From positions 46,562,001 to 46,626,000 of the forward strand of contig CM075101.1 of assembly GCA_037576195.1 (NCBI GenBank): a DNA stretch of 64,000 nt, written 5' to 3'. Within the stretch, counting starts at the first letter, position 1. Each line of letters begins with the position of its first letter. The DNA is from Phytoseiulus persimilis. Taxonomy: Eukaryota > Arthropoda > Arachnida > Mesostigmata > Phytoseiidae. Below, one piece after another: positions 11,801 through 23,558 of this stretch. A program made the translations under genes and the position numbers. The notes below the pieces were generated by a model that saw only the letters and a program-made list of their open reading frames with translations, did no database searches and was not told where the DNA came from.

Positions 11801-14800
11801 ATCATGAGCCATAAATGCTCTGGTAGTCATACTTCTCATATATCACAAAATCTACATGTTTGCCTGTTGTCGATAACAATGTCTTCGTTCACAAACGCGG
11901 CTCGACGAGTCTCATCTCGTTAAGAGTCATCCTCGAAGTCGCTGCAAGCGAATGTCGATGTTGACACTATTTTTAACCGAACAGGATCTTGGGCTTTCCT
12001 TCTCAGTGCCTGAATCGGATTGATTTGCCTGAGGTCTAAAATCGACTCTACTCATCGATGCTGATTCCGACTCCGTCTCTTCCGGTTGCCGGTGCTGAAC
12101 CCCGCCCCGTCGTTCGCAAGACGTTCCAGAGACTCTTACCTCAGATCCATGGCGGAGAAAATTCCCATTTCCGACCTACGAACGGAGGCGATCCACAGAA
12201 CCAAAGTTGTCAAACACAGCCGACTCCCGAGTGGCTTCCCGGGCTCGGTCACCGTTCAACTAGGAATTCAACTCGCCGAGAGGCAGTGCTGCCGTTCCTG
12301 AACTCAGATTCCTGCTCGACGCGCTAAACATCGCCCAGATATGAAGCCATCGGGCCGTGTCTTCGTTTCGTCTAGCGAACGCGGAGCCAATTATTCTCAC
12401 TGTTGCAGCTGCAACGAACTTTCTGCCGGGGTTGCCTTCCCGTCTGCGTCATCCTGCTCCGTGGAGGCACGGTCTGCGAGCGGCGGAACCGGGCGCCGAA
12501 CAAACGCCTAGAAAGCCGGGCGTCGTCGACGTCGTCGCGTAGGCGTCGATCCGAAGCAAAAAAGTAACAAACCCAAGGGTAAACAGCGCCAGACGTCGAA
12601 CGTGGAGATGTAATTCAGCGCTCTAGCAACACTGGCGAGGGGACACGCGCTGGCACGCACACTGGTTCGCGAGACTCGAAGCGTACGACACGGAATTTAA
12701 AGAGCCACCGAGCGTCGTCTGAGAGTGTGATGGCCGCGCGGCTTGGTTCCGGGCTGTCGTGGAAAGGGTCGAGGGGAAAGTGCCGCTCACCCGGGATCGG
12801 GAACACACCACGCGCGGCTGCCGGACCAACAGCGGCAGGCACATACTCCACGTTTCACTCCGTCGCGTGTCAAACCACCGCCAACAGTTCCTATAAGTGC
12901 GGCGCAAGACCGCGGCACGGACCGCCCCCGCAGCGCAACAACTGAAACCCTCGCCCAACTCGAGGAAATGAAGCGTACACGTGTTTTTCAATGGAGCCTT
13001 TCTCTCGGAACCCCCGAACGCTCGCTCCGCATGGGAAACTTCGGCTACTCTCTCCCTGTCCCGCTTTCACTTTCTCTCAAGTCCTGGAAACAGGAGCGAG
13101 CGCTCCTGGAATCGTTTTGCTCGCTCAAAGCCGGAGGAAAAGTTCTTCTCGGGAACTCGGGACGTTGCCGTCGGCCCCTCCCTCCTCTCAGAGCACAATC
13201 AGCGCCCAGTCTCGTGAGAAAGTCCAGATGGATCATGGGGTATAAGGGAAGGGAGCAAATTGGAAAGAAAATCTAGCGAGATCGGAACCGATGAACCGAG
13301 CGTATTCGGGAAATTCGAAGCGATACCGGGAAAGAACATTTCTCTGAATCTCCGGCTCCCGCAAAACCGCGGGGCGGGCTGATGAGCGATTCCAGTGACA
13401 TCACAAGCGGCAGGGGTGAATCGAATGTTCCTGAGGAACTCCTCGGAAGCTTTTAAAAACTCATGAGAGGACGTTCTCAGAACGTTCTCGTCATTTTTCA
13501 ACTTCCGCTAGTCTAGCTTTCTGGATAAGGAAAGCCGAGAGGTGAGTATCCGTCCAGAAGGAGCAGATCACCTACCATAAAGCAGAAAGCACCCAGAGAC
13601 GGAAACGACAGAAAAAATGGATACAAGTGAAACTGATGTCGTTATGGCAGCGCCGAAAACGACGGTGGCCGTTTGAAGTCGCCGGAACGACAGTGACGAT
13701 GACCACTGTGAACGGTGTCGATTACCAGAAACAGAGGTCGATGAGCCGACGGAAGACACCCCCACGGCGAGGGGAAACCTCCTCCGAAGATGCCGCGAAT
13801 CCGATTCTCGCCGAAGGCACGCGCCTTCTTCCGACTCGCGATGCAGCCTCGGAATCAACAGCTGATCGATGAAACATCAATTTGACGAAATTCCATTCTC
13901 GAGGGCCTCGAATCGTTCCCGGAGTGTCTCTGCTCAATGTGTTCGAAATTTAAGACATAGCCACTTCCCTCGGTTGAGGCTTCTCGGAGCTAGAGTTCCC
14001 TGCTCGAAGCGATGAGGCTTGGACCTGAACCACAAGGCCCGGGGCGATTCATATTCAGACTTGGAGCAGGCCGCGCGTGAGCGATGAGAGCCTGCTCCAA
14101 CTACGAAGACATCTTCTTGGAGCGATGTCTACGTCAGCGTCGGCATAGTGCCCAGCAGCTTCCTGGCACTTTCTCCAACTTGATCGCAACAAAAGACGGA
14201 TCGAATTCATTCGGGCGGAATATTCCGCGGGGATATTCAGAACCAAGTGTTTCAGAGGCAAAGCTGTCGGAACGGGCTCCGTCCGAATGTTTCGCGAGTC
14301 CTGTTTGATGTTCCCAGCGGATCCTCAAGAGATCTTTGTCGAACCGTGTATGCAGCCCCTCGGATCCAGAGTTCCAAACCTCACATTATTCACACGCATG
14401 CATTTCAAGTGAGCGAAGTTCGTCACGTACTCCAAGAAACGTCGTGCAACAACTATGACGAGCCTGAGAGTACGTTATGACGACGATTCGTGACCGTCCA
14501 TGGCTGATTTCGGTAGCGCCAAAGTTGATCACAGCTCCGACGTAGTTCCGAATTCCTAAAAAGTTCAGCCTCTGACGAACGCTCGTCGAGCCCACGACTT
14601 GGCGTCACTTCTGGAACTCTGTGGGTAGCTGAGGCTCTTGTGGATCCTATGTCCGACCGCAGCTAGCACATTTGAGTCGGTTCAGGAGACGGGCGACTAT
14701 TTTCCGCCCCGGTGACACATACGAAGACGGCCAGCTGTAGATATTGTTCTTGCTTCCTCCGCGGGAGTTCCCCAGCGCTATTTGCTCGAGAGGCTCCTCG

Positions 14801-16650
14801 AGTTTGTTTTGCAGCTCCCCGCGTCTTTGAGAAGGGAGAATTACTTTGACTATGCGCCAAAGAAGATTCCCAACCCAGACTCGCCCTGGTTCCGGCACTC
14901 TTTTGAACAGCCTGGCATTCAGGGAGGCCGAGCCCAGTCGCCGATACTCTAGAAACAGGAACACTCTGGGGTTTCCGATTTGAATGAGGTCAGAGACGGC
15001 GCGTATGACCCGCCTTCTACGCCTCGCATATGCATCGGACATCGACCACTTCAGGGAGTCTCCAACGTGACGGCAAACCCGGAAGTGGACGCGGCTGTAC
15101 GAGGAGGAGAGCACGCGGAACTCAACGGAAAAATCAATGAATCGTCGCCGGAACTTACACCTCGTCCAAGAATAGTTCGGGGATGGCCCTCACTTTCACA
15201 GCTCGAAGACAGGAGTGGACGTACCAGAGGCGAGCGTGTGAATGGGAGGAGGTTTTGAATCAGCGAAACTCAAAATCGTGAGTTCTAGCATCCGACGCGA
15301 GCGGCCGAACAAATCAATCGGAGCATCATTATTTTTAAAAGTTATGCAAGAGGACGATGAACTGACAGATGCAAATGCAGCTCCCGATAGAGAGCTCTGC
15401 AATGAATCATCATCCGATCAAGCAGACGTTTCTCGCGCAGCATGTGATCAGCGTCACCAGATTTCTGGACTCTGAGGCTCGAATACCAAAAAAAACTGCG
15501 AGGAAAATGTTCGGGGCGATACGATCAAAACTAAGCTCGATGATACTCGTACAAAGAGCGTAGTCGACGATAAGAGATCGGGATCAACAGACAGGATCCG
15601 CCTAGAATCGGTACAGAGGCAACTAGAGAACCTCAGGCGCGAGTCGAAATTCGTTTGTAGGTAAGCGAAGGGCCAAGATAAACCCGGTTCGTTCCAAAGC
15701 CGCGGCTCCGAGAACCAGGAAGATGACGAGTTCTCTAAATCGTGTCCTATATCCGTTAAGAGGGAGTGAACGAGACAGGAGTAAAGTCGTTATCTTGACA
15801 GGGGAGTTCATCGAACAAAAAGTATTGAGACTAGCAAGCCGAGCGAGACCTCAGCCGGTGCGCTCAGGAGGCCACGGTGTCCGACCTGGGAGAGATAATG
15901 GAGCCTGTTTTTGTAGTTCATTCGAAGAACAACGACGTTGCCCGTTCGAAAATTGATTTTACGCAACTATCAGCACCAATCACAGGCGCCAGGACTCTGA
16001 TACCAACCTGGGGATGCATGATGGTGTGGTTCGATCAACCGAATCGGCGAATAGTTTCATTGGCACTGGTCGGGCAACAGGCCCGCCACGAACCACCCCT
16101 AGTGAGGTCATTGTGAACGGCGGTATCGTCGCACTTCAACTCCCGTTCTCAGGACTCGCCACAACACGGGCAAGACTCGGCTATTATACTCTTCCTGGCG
16201 CTTCTCTATGCAGCTTTTTGCATACAGATGATGATGGCGACAAAGAGTACGACGGCGACTTCGATGATGAGGCTTTCACTCCGAGTCTTCAAGAGACCGC
16301 GGAAGCAACGGCCGCCGGTCACTCAGGCGGTTGGCTGGATAGCTCGCCTGACAGGCACCGCACGAAACGAACGGCCGGGTAGAGTATCTCCGCTCACCGT
16401 TGTTCAACCTACACACAGATGAACGGATGGAGAAACCCGACACACAGAAAGCCAACTGACGGGACACAACATCCACGAGCGTTATGCGCCAACCCCGCGT
16501 TGTCCCCTACCGCGGAGGAACGTGCGGGACGCAGCAGCCGACAAGAGTGCTCTGTGTTTCGTCAAAAGAGGCGGTTAGGGAGAAAAGTGCGATCTTCACC
16601 CCGTGACAGCATTTTATCGCCCGACCCCAGCCTCCCCACCCATCGAGAGA
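8877..16650. other. Upstream region between PACS and SEH1, no firm gene
   Basis: About 7.8 kb separates the first certain PACS exon (minus) from SEH1 (plus). It should hold the 5' part and promoter of PACS, plus the SEH1 promoter close to 16650. Several open frames of 100-220 codons are present on the minus strand (9293-9964, 9516-10142, 10806-11408, 14647-15114). They overlap one another in different frames and match no family I know. Apart from the candidate exon at 12140-12168 I find nothing supportable. Confidence 0.5.
12140..12168 (-). CDS. possible PACS first coding exon
   Basis: A short minus-strand segment starts with ATG at 12168 and reads MGIFSAMDL plus two bases. It ends at a strong donor (GTAAGA at 12134-12139) in phase 2, exactly the phase needed to join the PACS exon whose first base is 8876. 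The residues only loosely resemble the usual N-terminus, and the tryptophan of the TWEVD motif is missing. It could be an alternative first exon or a chance match; a 3.2-kb intron would separate it from the next exon. Confidence 0.28.
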
Positions 16651-19600
16651 ATGGTGCTCGTCACTCCGATCGATGCCGATCACGCCGATCTCATTCACGA
16701 TGTAGCTTTTGATTTTTACGGCAGACGGCTGGCGACATGTTCGTCCGATCAAAACGTGAAAATTTTCGATCTCCAACCCGACGGCAACTGGAAGTGTAGT
16801 GCAATTTTTAAAACGCACTCCGGGAGTGTTTGGAAGGTCACTTGGGCGCACCCCGAGTTCGGACAGGTGTGTGGACTTAGCTGTCAGCTTTTCAATTCGT
16901 TTCTGAACGTCTCCGAGGAATTCCGCGATCGGCAGCTCCAAATGCGTTGACGTCGAGAGTTTCAGAATCCAGCGTTTTCACTCAATTCGAGGCTCTTCGG
17001 GGAACCGCCTTCCGAAGGGTTGAGGCCTCGCACTGATTGAGAAACCAGAGGTCGGCGAACTCTGCTCCTTCCATATCGTCAGCGTGGAAATCGACGGGAA
17101 ATCCGAATTTTCGACCCAAAGTTCCAACAACGTTAGACATTCAGCCGATGAGCCCCACACTCATAATCCTTGAGTCTTAGATATCTCGGTTAATCTCGGC
17201 AAACCGATGCTCACAACCAGTCTGATGTGAACTATGCGTCCCTCAGCGACAAGCTGTTTCAGGCGCCAACTCTCGAGTGCTCCGACTCCCTGTGCCCCCT
17301 CCGAGATGTTTGTTCCGAACTCCGCGTTGTGACCCACTTACGACATATCCCGTACATCATCGAATTGTCTCGGATATCTTGTTCTACCGTCTCCGTTCCC
17401 CTCGAAAATACGATGGACTGAAAGCGTACTTCCCTCGCTTTCTTGTCTGGGTCATCTCGAACCATCCAAGAATCGTTGTGGAAACTATTGTATGATGCTG
17501 GGCACAATCGACATCCCGAATGGTTTCTCGGATTGGATTCTCCCAGTTCCGATGAAACGAAAAGTGGAGCGGCTATCGACAATCGATTCGGCTCCCGATC
17601 ATGTATTGGGAAATTGAGGCACGGAAGCAATCTGGATCGTGAGGCTTAATTCGATTGACAAAACTCAATACATTTTAGGTCGTCGCCACGTGCTCTCACG
17701 ACAGGACGGCTGCCATCTGGGAAGAGTCCCCCAACGGCAAGTGGTCGCGAAGAGCGAACATTGTATGTGCTCAGGCCACTCTCAAAGACATCAAATTCGC
17801 TCCAAAACATCTTGGATTGCAGCTGGCAACATGCTCGGAGGACTGTGAGTCAGATATCGTCCATAAGACCCTAATAATGGGATAGCTTCGACTCGTTATG
17901 CGATTTCTTGCACCGCTTACATCCCTCTGCGAAAACGCTCCATTTTGTCTATCAAGTGGTATGTAGAGAGGGAATACAAGTGAAAAGGAGGCAAAATTCG
18001 ATGTATCGAATCCTTTTCAGCCCGAGTGCGAATCTACGAGGCTCCCGATGTCATGAATCTCCAGACGTGGCCGCTCCAGGGCGACATCGACTGCAAAATG
18101 CCACTCAGCTGCCTGACATGGCATTCGAACGCGAACCCACCTCTGCTGGCGATCGGCAGCGATGATTCCACGAACAATTCCTCACCGAAGGTATCAATAT
18201 CCCTCGATTCCCCCGAACACTACTCAGATAACGAGGGATTCCCAAGTGAATATACTGCAACTGCTCCCACTACGCTGAACCATACGGCCAGCCTCCCGTT
18301 CCCAGGTTCATTTCTACGAGTACAACGAAGGAGCCCGAACGTGGACCAGACTTGACTCGGTTTGTGTCACGGATCCAGTACACGATATGGCGTTCGCCCC
18401 CAACATGGGTCGAAGCTTCGACCTGGTGGGTATCGCTTCCAAAGACGTCAAACTCATATCCGTGACGAGGAACAGCGGCGGTCAGATGGAAACGAGGTGA
18501 GGGAATCTCGAACGTCGTAGATAGCTTTTTGAACTCCGACTGCCGCATCCACGGAACTGCTCCTAGAAGTCCCCAAAAGGGACATCTCGACAGATCCTAA
18601 GGAGCTGAGTTTCCACCAAAGATCGGAAACATTCAAATTGTAATCTTCAGAATTGAAAATCAAAGTTCATCCAAATGATTTATTGAAAACCGCGGTGTGG
18701 TCCCGCATTTCTGTTTGGCGAGTCAATGGAGTCGGTTGAAACCGAACGAATACGAACTGCGCATCTTGTCCTCAACATACATTCCACCGGACCTGCTGCG
18801 GTTCCGGATGAAGTCATACGGCCGACCACAGGTGGGACATGTATCTGGAAGAATACGTTCTTCGGCTCAAATCAGGCCATACAAAGGAATCGCGTCCTGC
18901 TCGAGCCCGGAGCGGAGCTCACAGATCTATTGGTCGGTCGCGTTACTCACGGTATTGACAACAGGTCATCGGTGCGAGAGATCTGCTCACGTGCGAGGCT
19001 TCAGATGAGCGTCTTCTTGAAGCGACTGAAATGGGGGTTCCGTGAGCCGATCGCACGTTTCTCGCGTCGTACCGTCCACAGGGTAGTGTCCAGATATCGA
19101 ACTGCACGTGACTGTCATTCGCCAAGAACGGTGACTCGCCCGCCGCCATCACAATCGACTTCTGGTGTACGAAAACGTCCTTCTTGTTGTCGTTGCGGAC
19201 AATGAAGCCGAAGCGTTTGTCGGCGTTGAACCTGAGATACGCAAAATTTTAGGAAAACTCCGCAACTTCTGTTGTTGTGACGATACATCATCCTCAAGCG
19301 GAAGGATCGCGAATGCAACTCAATCTATCTGAGGTAGAGGTTGCGGTTAGCGACGCAGGACGCAGACGAACATCGGTCTGATGCGATCATGACGCGATCA
19401 CTCAAGATTGCGTCAATGTCACAGCCCATAGGCTCTGTGTCAACGAGTTGGACAATGATTCCGTCAGCGAGTGAACTATGCCAAGTGAGTCGTTGGATTC
19501 GCAGTCAAGGTTGACGTCCACTCCGCAAGCGAATCGACGTCAACTCCGACTTCGGCAGTGGGCAAAGATCGGTTTCGAGGCGCTATTTGCATGACAATAC

Positions 19601-20266
19601 CATTTCACGACACCGCGAACGTCTTTAGCAATCAATCTGACTCTCGAAGGATCCTGGCTGAGGGGAGCATCGTGGTGTTGTGGAGACGAGACGACGGACG
19701 CTCTCCGGGTTGTAATTTCTTTGACGGGACTCTCTGAGTCGTCACCCGCTTCCCGTCTCATGTTCTCGCCATCCCCTTGTTCGCTGGTTGTTGAAGACAT
19801 CGCGCAACCCCGGAATGTGATGTCACTGTTCACGACTCAGCACTGATAGCAAACGAAGTTGTCCCACAACAGGCACTTTGTTTTCCTCGATTCCGTCGAA
19901 ACAAGAACATGGTTTCCAACTGCGCGGTCCGCGTGTTCGCCTACCAAACACTTCCTCGTCGCTCTGTTCCGTTTCCAAATTACAGAACATCGTCTTTTCT
20001 CTTCCAGGCTGATCGGTGAGTTCAGCGAACACAACAATCATGTTTGGAGAATTTCTTGGAACATTTTCGGCACCGTTCTCGCGACGTCCGGCAACGATGG
20101 CTATGTGCGCTTGTGGAAATCCAACTACGCCCAACAGTGGAAATGCATTGTCACCGTGAACGGGTCTGGACAACAGGTTGATACCGAGAGCGGATTCGTT
20201 CATGCGGGGAACTCGATATCCTACTCAAGCGCGGCCGTGAGCAAGCCGGTGTCCATGCAGTATTAG
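16651..20266 (+). CDS. SEH1: Nucleoporin SEH1 (WD40 protein)
   Basis: SEH1 is a WD40 beta-propeller subunit of the Nup107-160 (Y) complex of the nuclear pore and also of the GATOR2 complex upstream of TORC1. Five coding exons (16651-16866, 17679-17844, 18021-18190, 18306-18496, 20008-20266) have AG/GT borders and compatible phases. They give 333 residues, against about 360 in the human protein. Recognisable blocks include [86 protein letters not shown] and [20 protein letters not shown]. The ATG at 16651 matches the usual N-terminus; the frame stays open a little further upstream but nothing supports that extension. The C-terminal tail after the last WD repeat is short. Intron 4 (1511 nt) is the largest and contains a separate minus-strand gene. 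An ATTAAA at 20513-20518 could serve as the poly(A) signal. Confidence 0.96.
18679..18684 (-). terminator. AATAAA poly(A) signal for the nested Y-box gene
   Basis: AATAAA reads on the minus strand about 260 nt after the Y-box stop codon and still inside SEH1 intron 4. This supports an independent transcript ending within its host intron. Confidence 0.5.
18943..19800 (-). CDS. Y-box / cold-shock-domain protein nested antisense in SEH1 intron 4
   Basis: The gene encodes a cold-shock-domain nucleic-acid-binding protein of the Y-box type, a family that coats mRNA and regulates its translation and storage. Exon A (19601-19800) begins with ATG at 19800 and ends in phase 2 at a GTATTG donor. Exon B (18943-19231) follows a CTCAG acceptor and restores the conserved tryptophan, so the junction reads [15 protein letters not shown]. 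The domain spans about residues 55-130 of 162. The RNP1-like RFGFI is at 73-77 and the RNP2 motif VFVHQ is at 86-90. The [10 protein letters not shown] stretch matches the last strand (AANVTG in vertebrate Y-box proteins). The N-terminal 50 residues are acidic and serine-rich. The C-terminal tail has only one short basic run (SRRRSS), so it lacks the long basic/aromatic islands of typical Y-box proteins. A further 3' exon is possible, since a GTGAGC donor occurs after the SEASH residues. An AATAAA on this strand lies at 18679-18684. Confidence 0.85.
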
Positions 20267-20746
20267 GAATCATCGAGTGCACGGTATAGTTGCACTCCCA
20301 TGGATGACTTCCCCGCAAGAGCGAAGATTTCTGAGAGCCTGACGTACGCTGGCGACGGATTCGTCCGCGCTAAATGCGAAATGAAGAACGATTCTGAAAC
20401 TCTCCTCTCTCGAGCCCAAGTAGAGTGTACAAAAATGTATATAAAACGTTCTTTTTCTAAACTGATCACGTACCATAGCTTCCGTGAATTGAAAACGAAT
20501 GATTCCTCTGCCATTAAACTTTATCGAGAAACTTTCGCGCAGAACTCGCTCTCGAATCTGTGAGTTTCAGGTTGAGGATTTACAGCTTCTGTACATTTTC
20601 AAGAAGAGTTGCTGGACCTGGGACTTTCTGTTCCTTCTCCGGCTTCGTTCTGTAGTACTTCGTTTTGAGATGCTCGCAACCGGACTTATCACATAACCTG
20701 CAAACCTAGAATCAAAACTCCTCATCGTCAGGTTAATCGATATAAA

Positions 20747-22197
20747 CTACGGGTGTCTCTCAGGAAAATCATTACGTAATCCCAGCTCATCGTTCCAAGC
20801 AGCGTCACAGGCACTGACCCCGTCCGGATTGTGCTTGGACTGTACGTGGTTGACGAACTTGAGCTCATCATCTGCCCGGAACGCACAATCTTCGATTCCA
20901 CACTTGATCATAGGGCCATCCTTGAGTATCGGGAAATTCTCGTGTTCTTCAAGCCGATGAAAAACATATTCGTACTTTCGTTTCGTTTCGTAAGGGCAGT
21001 CCGGGCATCGTTTCATGTCACTGCGTCCAAACCTGCTCCATTGAGCCTTGTGCACCTGTAATTCCGAATCGTGATAACTTACCACTCATTCATTATAACT
21101 GGTAAGGAATGTACAGAATTATCTGCTCGTGCACTTTGAACTAATCAGTCCTGATCTTCCGACGAGTAACCTGGAAATGCTTGAAGCTCAGTTTTGGATC
21201 CAGTGAGGAGCTCGAGCTCCACCACTCAAGAAGAGCTGGTCGGATTGCCATCAGGGATCAGGAAGTCTGTCGACATCCCCAATCAATAATCCCCGCGGCC
21301 TCCTCTCTCAGTGCCCCCCGCGAGAGGCTTCTTTCGACCTGAGCCACTGGGAGATCCCAAAACCGTATGTGCAGCCGTATGTCAAGTTCAGTATGATCCC
21401 AGTGTCCGGAAAGTAGGATGTGCGACGCTGTACTCACCCTCCGTTTGTGTATTCCAAGATCGCCCGAGTGTTTGAACTCGCTGCTGCATTCTTTGCATTT
21501 GTAGAGATTCTTCACTTCGTGCTTCGTTGCGATGTGCTCTGTGAGAATCCGCTTTCCAAAGGCTGGAAACGCGCAAGTCATGAGTCATGACATGATTTCA
21601 AGAGTATCGATGGGGAAAAACCGGAGGAGGCAACTCAGACCTCCCAGAAATAATCACGGCTTACTTCTGTATTCGCAATGAGGACATGCGAACGTCTTCG
21701 GCCCGTGAGTTTTGAGGTGCCGTTTGAGAAGATCTCTCTTACAAAACCCGATTCCACACAGATCACATTTGAAATTCCGTTCAAATGCGTGCTCCGGGAG
21801 GTGGCTCCGGAGCCTACTCCGCTTTACGGTGGTGAAATCACAGAAGACGCATTTGTACCCTGCAGGATTTTCCGGGATTACAATTGCGATATATTCCTGA
21901 AGTGCGTTGGTTAAACTCTCTCTCTGTCAAGTGTATCAATTGAACTGGCTGACCTAAGACGTGGCTTTTAAGATGATTCTCGAAATCATCCTCGCTCCAA
22001 ACCTCGTACTTGCACATCGGACACCTCAGGGCTCTTTCGCGAGCCGAGCTCTCCCCGAGCGTAACATGACTAGGCAAGTGAGCTTCCAAGGCAGTCCGTT
22101 CCGAGAAGAAGTCCCCACAAAATATACACTGGAAGACGCCCTGGGCATCTGCGATGTGGAAGTCGTCGGGTGGACAGCCGTCGAGCAGACTTTCCAT
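20747..22197 (-). CDS. C2H2 zinc-finger protein with eight fingers
   Basis: Four coding exons (21954-22197, 21665-21859, 21438-21562, 20747-21055) join in matching phases to 290 residues. Eight consecutive C2H2-type fingers fill most of the protein. They start at FQCIFCGDFF, LRCPMCKYEV, YKCVFCDFTT, FKCDLCGIGF, FACPHCEYRT, YKCKECSSEF, KRCPDCPYET and IKCGIEDCAF. Two junctions fall inside or just before fingers and rebuild the Cys/His spacing exactly, which confirms them. Several fingers have CxxC followed by an aromatic or acidic residue, as in the REST/ZNF-like CPxCxY class, so DNA binding is likely, but I cannot name an ortholog. The ATG at 22197 is the first in the exon with finger 1. An in-frame open stretch continues to 22284, so a longer N-terminus or an extra 5' exon remains possible. 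The first donor (GTCAGC) is weak. The gene is convergent with SEH1. Confidence 0.88.
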
Positions 22198-22482
22198 TCC
22201 TCCTATGAGGATGAGCGAGAGGACACGCTTGGATCCCGATGCTAATCCTGAAGAGATAGTTATCATCGTGATTCGCAGTGACAAAAATGAGTTCCAGACT
22301 CTGCAGCTCGGAGTCGACAGCTCCCTCCCAATGATTCATTGCTCCGACTGTTCCAGAAAGCTTCTAGCGCATCAGTCTTTCACCGTCAGTTACGATCACA
22401 GACGGAGGCATGCCTCGGACAACGTCAATAAATTTCAGAAAGCTTCAAGCAAGATGCCCTCTCATTTAAGAAAATGATAAGC

Positions 22483-22488
22483 TTTATT
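22483..22488 (-). terminator. AATAAA overlapping the PSMG3 stop codon
   Basis: On the minus strand the last sense codon GAA is followed by TAATAAAG. The AATAAA hexamer therefore begins inside the stop codon, which implies a 3' UTR of only about 10-30 nt. Confidence 0.6.
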
Positions 22489-22870
22489 ATTCGGGACGGA
22501 TGACATCGAGAACTTTCTTGGTAAGCTCATCCACGGAGGGTTTCGATAAGTCTTTCAGAGATATTCCTATCACAATCTCTCTCCTTGAGAGTGCGCTGAG
22601 GACTTTCTTGGCGATATAGTTGGCAACGACAGTAACTTCTTCGTCGTCATCACCTAGCAGCATGTCACCCATCACTGCTTCGTCAGACGTATTCCCTTCA
22701 TCGCCGGGGGGGTACTTCGTGAATTTGTATAGACGGCCCATCTTCCCGTGTGAAGACATTATCAATAGGAGTTGGTTTGCAAAATCCGTAAAGGCGAGCG
22801 AAATCGAATCTTCACCAACTCGAATAGCTTGTGTTATTGTCTGGGGATATACTGTAGCTGCTCGAGCCAT
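22487..22870 (-). CDS. PSMG3: Proteasome assembly chaperone 3 (PSMG3/PAC3-like)
   Basis: PAC3 pairs with PAC4 and guides alpha-ring formation of the 20S proteasome in the cytosol. The 127-residue single-exon frame is close to the human 122. Shared features are the N-terminal strand ending in SLAFTDFANQLLLIMS, the conserved HGKMGRLYKF (human FGKMGTLVSL), an acidic insertion, and the C-terminal block ISLKDLSKPSVDELTKKVLD. The ATG at 22870 lies one base after a TTTCCAG acceptor. A GTGAGC donor on the same strand at about 22980-22985 suggests one intron in the 5' UTR. The gene is divergent from MRPL21, whose ATG is about 690 nt away. The stop codon overlaps the poly(A) signal. Confidence 0.82.
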   Translation of the reverse strand: MARAATVYPQTITQAIRVGEDSISLAFTDFANQLLLIMSSHGKMGRLYKFTKYPPGDEGNTSDEAVMGDMLLGDDDEEVTVVANYIAKKVLSALSRREIVIGISLKDLSKPSVDELTKKVLDVIRPE

Positions 22871-23558
22871 CCTGGAAACGTAATGCAACTTTAGGGATGG
22901 AGAGGAAACGTCGAACGACGAAAGGGCCCTCAAATGATTCGCATTCAATCCCTGGTGCAAAACTTTCCGAGAGCGATTAGCAGCTCACCGACGGACGAAC
23001 TCCGAGATCTTTGAATATCTTAATAGAATGCGTCCTGAAAAGAGTCATGGGACGAGCTCTCGTTCTGCTCTTCCGTAATCATTCCAAGAGTGGATTTTCG
23101 ATTCAGGACTCAAGTTGTTCGCGGAGCGCATTCAGGAAGCTCTTTGGCAAGTTTGAGACCGTCATTCCCAATTTACCTGAGAAGTCTGTTTCGAGCTCCA
23201 GGGAAATTCAGAGGGAACAGTCCGCCGGGAAGAATTTCTCGCGTGAAGTGTCAACTTTCGTTTCTTGATCCCGAGATCGGCTAGGTTGAATCCCTGATTT
23301 GAAGTTCTCCGTTTGTCACAGTCGTCTGCTCAAAGCCGCAGAACGTCCCACAAAAGTACCCCAGATTAGTAAATAAACAAGGGTCTGTTCTTTGCGTTGT
23401 GCGGTGGTTTTCGGCGATCGCGCATATCAAAAAGAACGAGCATTTCAATACGAGCCTCGCAACCCATGAGTTCTTAGGGTCCTCGAATACTCTTCATCTT
23501 CTAATCGGTGACTCGACTCTGCTCTGATTCACAAACGAGTTCTCGGTATCTGTTCGCT

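Noticed and set aside
14647..15114. 155-codon minus-strand frame with basic residues
   Set aside because: Considered as a retroelement fragment, but there is no reverse transcriptase, integrase or zinc-knuckle signature.
18660..18750. [21 protein letters not shown], which looked like a missing SEH1 exon
   Set aside because: The acceptor phase does not fit exon 4, and exon 4 joins perfectly to 20008, restoring the known SEH1 order. The VWRV resemblance is coincidence, and the interval also holds the Y-box poly(A) signal.
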